Positions 58,666 to 58,943 of a DNA stretch of 58,943 nucleotides are shown piece after piece; within the stretch, counting starts at the first letter, position 1, and the number at the start of each line of letters is the position of its first letter. The stretch lies in assembly GCA_945869475.1 (NCBI GenBank), contig CAMBOV010000016.1, positions 1 to 58,943 of the forward strand, in the 5' to 3' direction. Both the position numbers and the translations under genes were made by a program. The notes beneath the pieces are model-generated. The model searched no databases and had not been told where the DNA came from. It saw nothing but the letters and a program-made list of their open reading frames with translations. The DNA comes from Singulisphaera sp. GP187 (lineage in GTDB: Bacteria > Planctomycetota > Phycisphaerae > Phycisphaerales > SM1A02).

Positions 58666-58943
58666 ATGAAAACTTATGCACTACTGGGAGCCGCAGCGCT
58701 CATCACCTCGACCGCCTCTGCAACGTTTACAGGCCTGACTGTTGAAACGGCATTTCACGCTGGAACTGGCCGCAACGTCTATTCGATTTTCGCCAACTTC
58801 AGCGTCTCGAACGATCGCATTCTCAACGTCTTCGACACCTTTAACGTGTCAGGCACGATGAACGCACTCCACACTGATAATGCCTTCGGCGATATCGATA
58901 CTGACGGCGACGGCTACGCCGACGTCTTCGGTGCAACGGGCGC
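58666..58943 (+). CDS. PEP-CTERM-like secreted protein, array member 3 (cut by window end)
   Basis: From the ATG at 58666, with AAAGGAG before it, 92 codons are visible: MKTYALLGAAALITSTASAT, VYSIFANFSVSNDRILNVFD, GTMNALHTDNAFGDIDTDGD. It matches array member 2 closely over the whole visible length. The C terminus lies beyond the window. Confidence 0.85.
   Translation, partial: MKTYALLGAAALITSTASATFTGLTVETAFHAGTGRNVYSIFANFSVSNDRILNVFDTFNVSGTMNALHTDNAFGDIDTDGDGYADVFGATG

Noticed and set aside
1-58943. CRISPR arrays, prophage or complete insertion sequences
   Set aside because: No regularly spaced repeats, phage structural genes or intact transposase were seen; the only mobile-element trace is the fragment at 437-826.

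Overview
The window is GC-rich bacterial chromosome that reads like a planctomycete, most likely of the Phycisphaerae. The signs are: secreted proteins with short dockerin-like calcium-loop repeats ending in DLxxLLxxWG; C-terminal PAPxAxxLLxLAxxxRRR sorting tails (a PEP-CTERM variant); a class II DAHP synthase; a Bacteroidetes-like LpxC-FabZ fusion; McsA/McsB; and a full outer-membrane gene cluster (BamA, OmpH/Skp, LpxD/C/A, KdsA). The organism was not given, so this is inference from gene content.

Layout. 1-0.85 kb: the 3' end of rimO, then decayed DNA holding a broken signal-peptide gene and a truncated IS transposase. 0.85-5.9 kb: secreted proteins (a HAF-repeat protein with a dockerin-like tail, a PEP-CTERM-like protein, a two-module exported protein) facing two divergent OmpH-like genes. 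5.9-15.5 kb: housekeeping genes (lepA, lipB, an LpxA-like paralogue, an MBL hydrolase, long-form purF, rpsD with a strong terminator, a PpiD-like membrane protein, a tRNA-binding protein). 15.5-19.4 kb: ileS with an eroded zinc finger, a 59-residue gene and a DUF1444 gene. 19.5-22.2 kb: kdsA-mcsA-mcsB, with phhB convergent. 22.3-28 kb: an RsbU-type phosphatase facing a minus-strand run (ribE, SpoIID lipoprotein, TPR-double alphaCTD protein, MATE transporter).

28-34.6 kb: a tight minus-strand run of class II DAHPS, a chain-length-factor-like dead ketosynthase, an active ketosynthase, a membrane-anchored protein and nuoG, followed on the plus side by a tRNA-Leu. 34.7-40.8 kb: a plus-strand operon of a DoxX-like protein, VWA protein, ExbB, two ExbD proteins and a large secreted protein, an apparent proton-motive-force-driven envelope machine. 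40.8-43.8 kb: a UVR-motif protein, a sigma-70 factor and gcvT. 43.9-53 kb: the envelope operon bamA-ompH-ompH-lpxD-lpxC/fabZ-lpxA, a helical hypothetical protein and an M24 peptidase. 53-58.9 kb: ettA, a secreted cupredoxin, an arylsulfotransferase-like protein, and a tandem array of PEP-CTERM-like secreted paralogues cut by the window end.

The genes point to a diderm with lipid A-type LPS, Bam-dependent outer-membrane assembly and much secretion. The least ordinary items are the ketosynthase/chain-length-factor pair, the VWA-ExbB-ExbD-ExbD machine and the TPR protein carrying two RNA polymerase alphaCTD copies. No CRISPR array, prophage or complete insertion sequence was seen.
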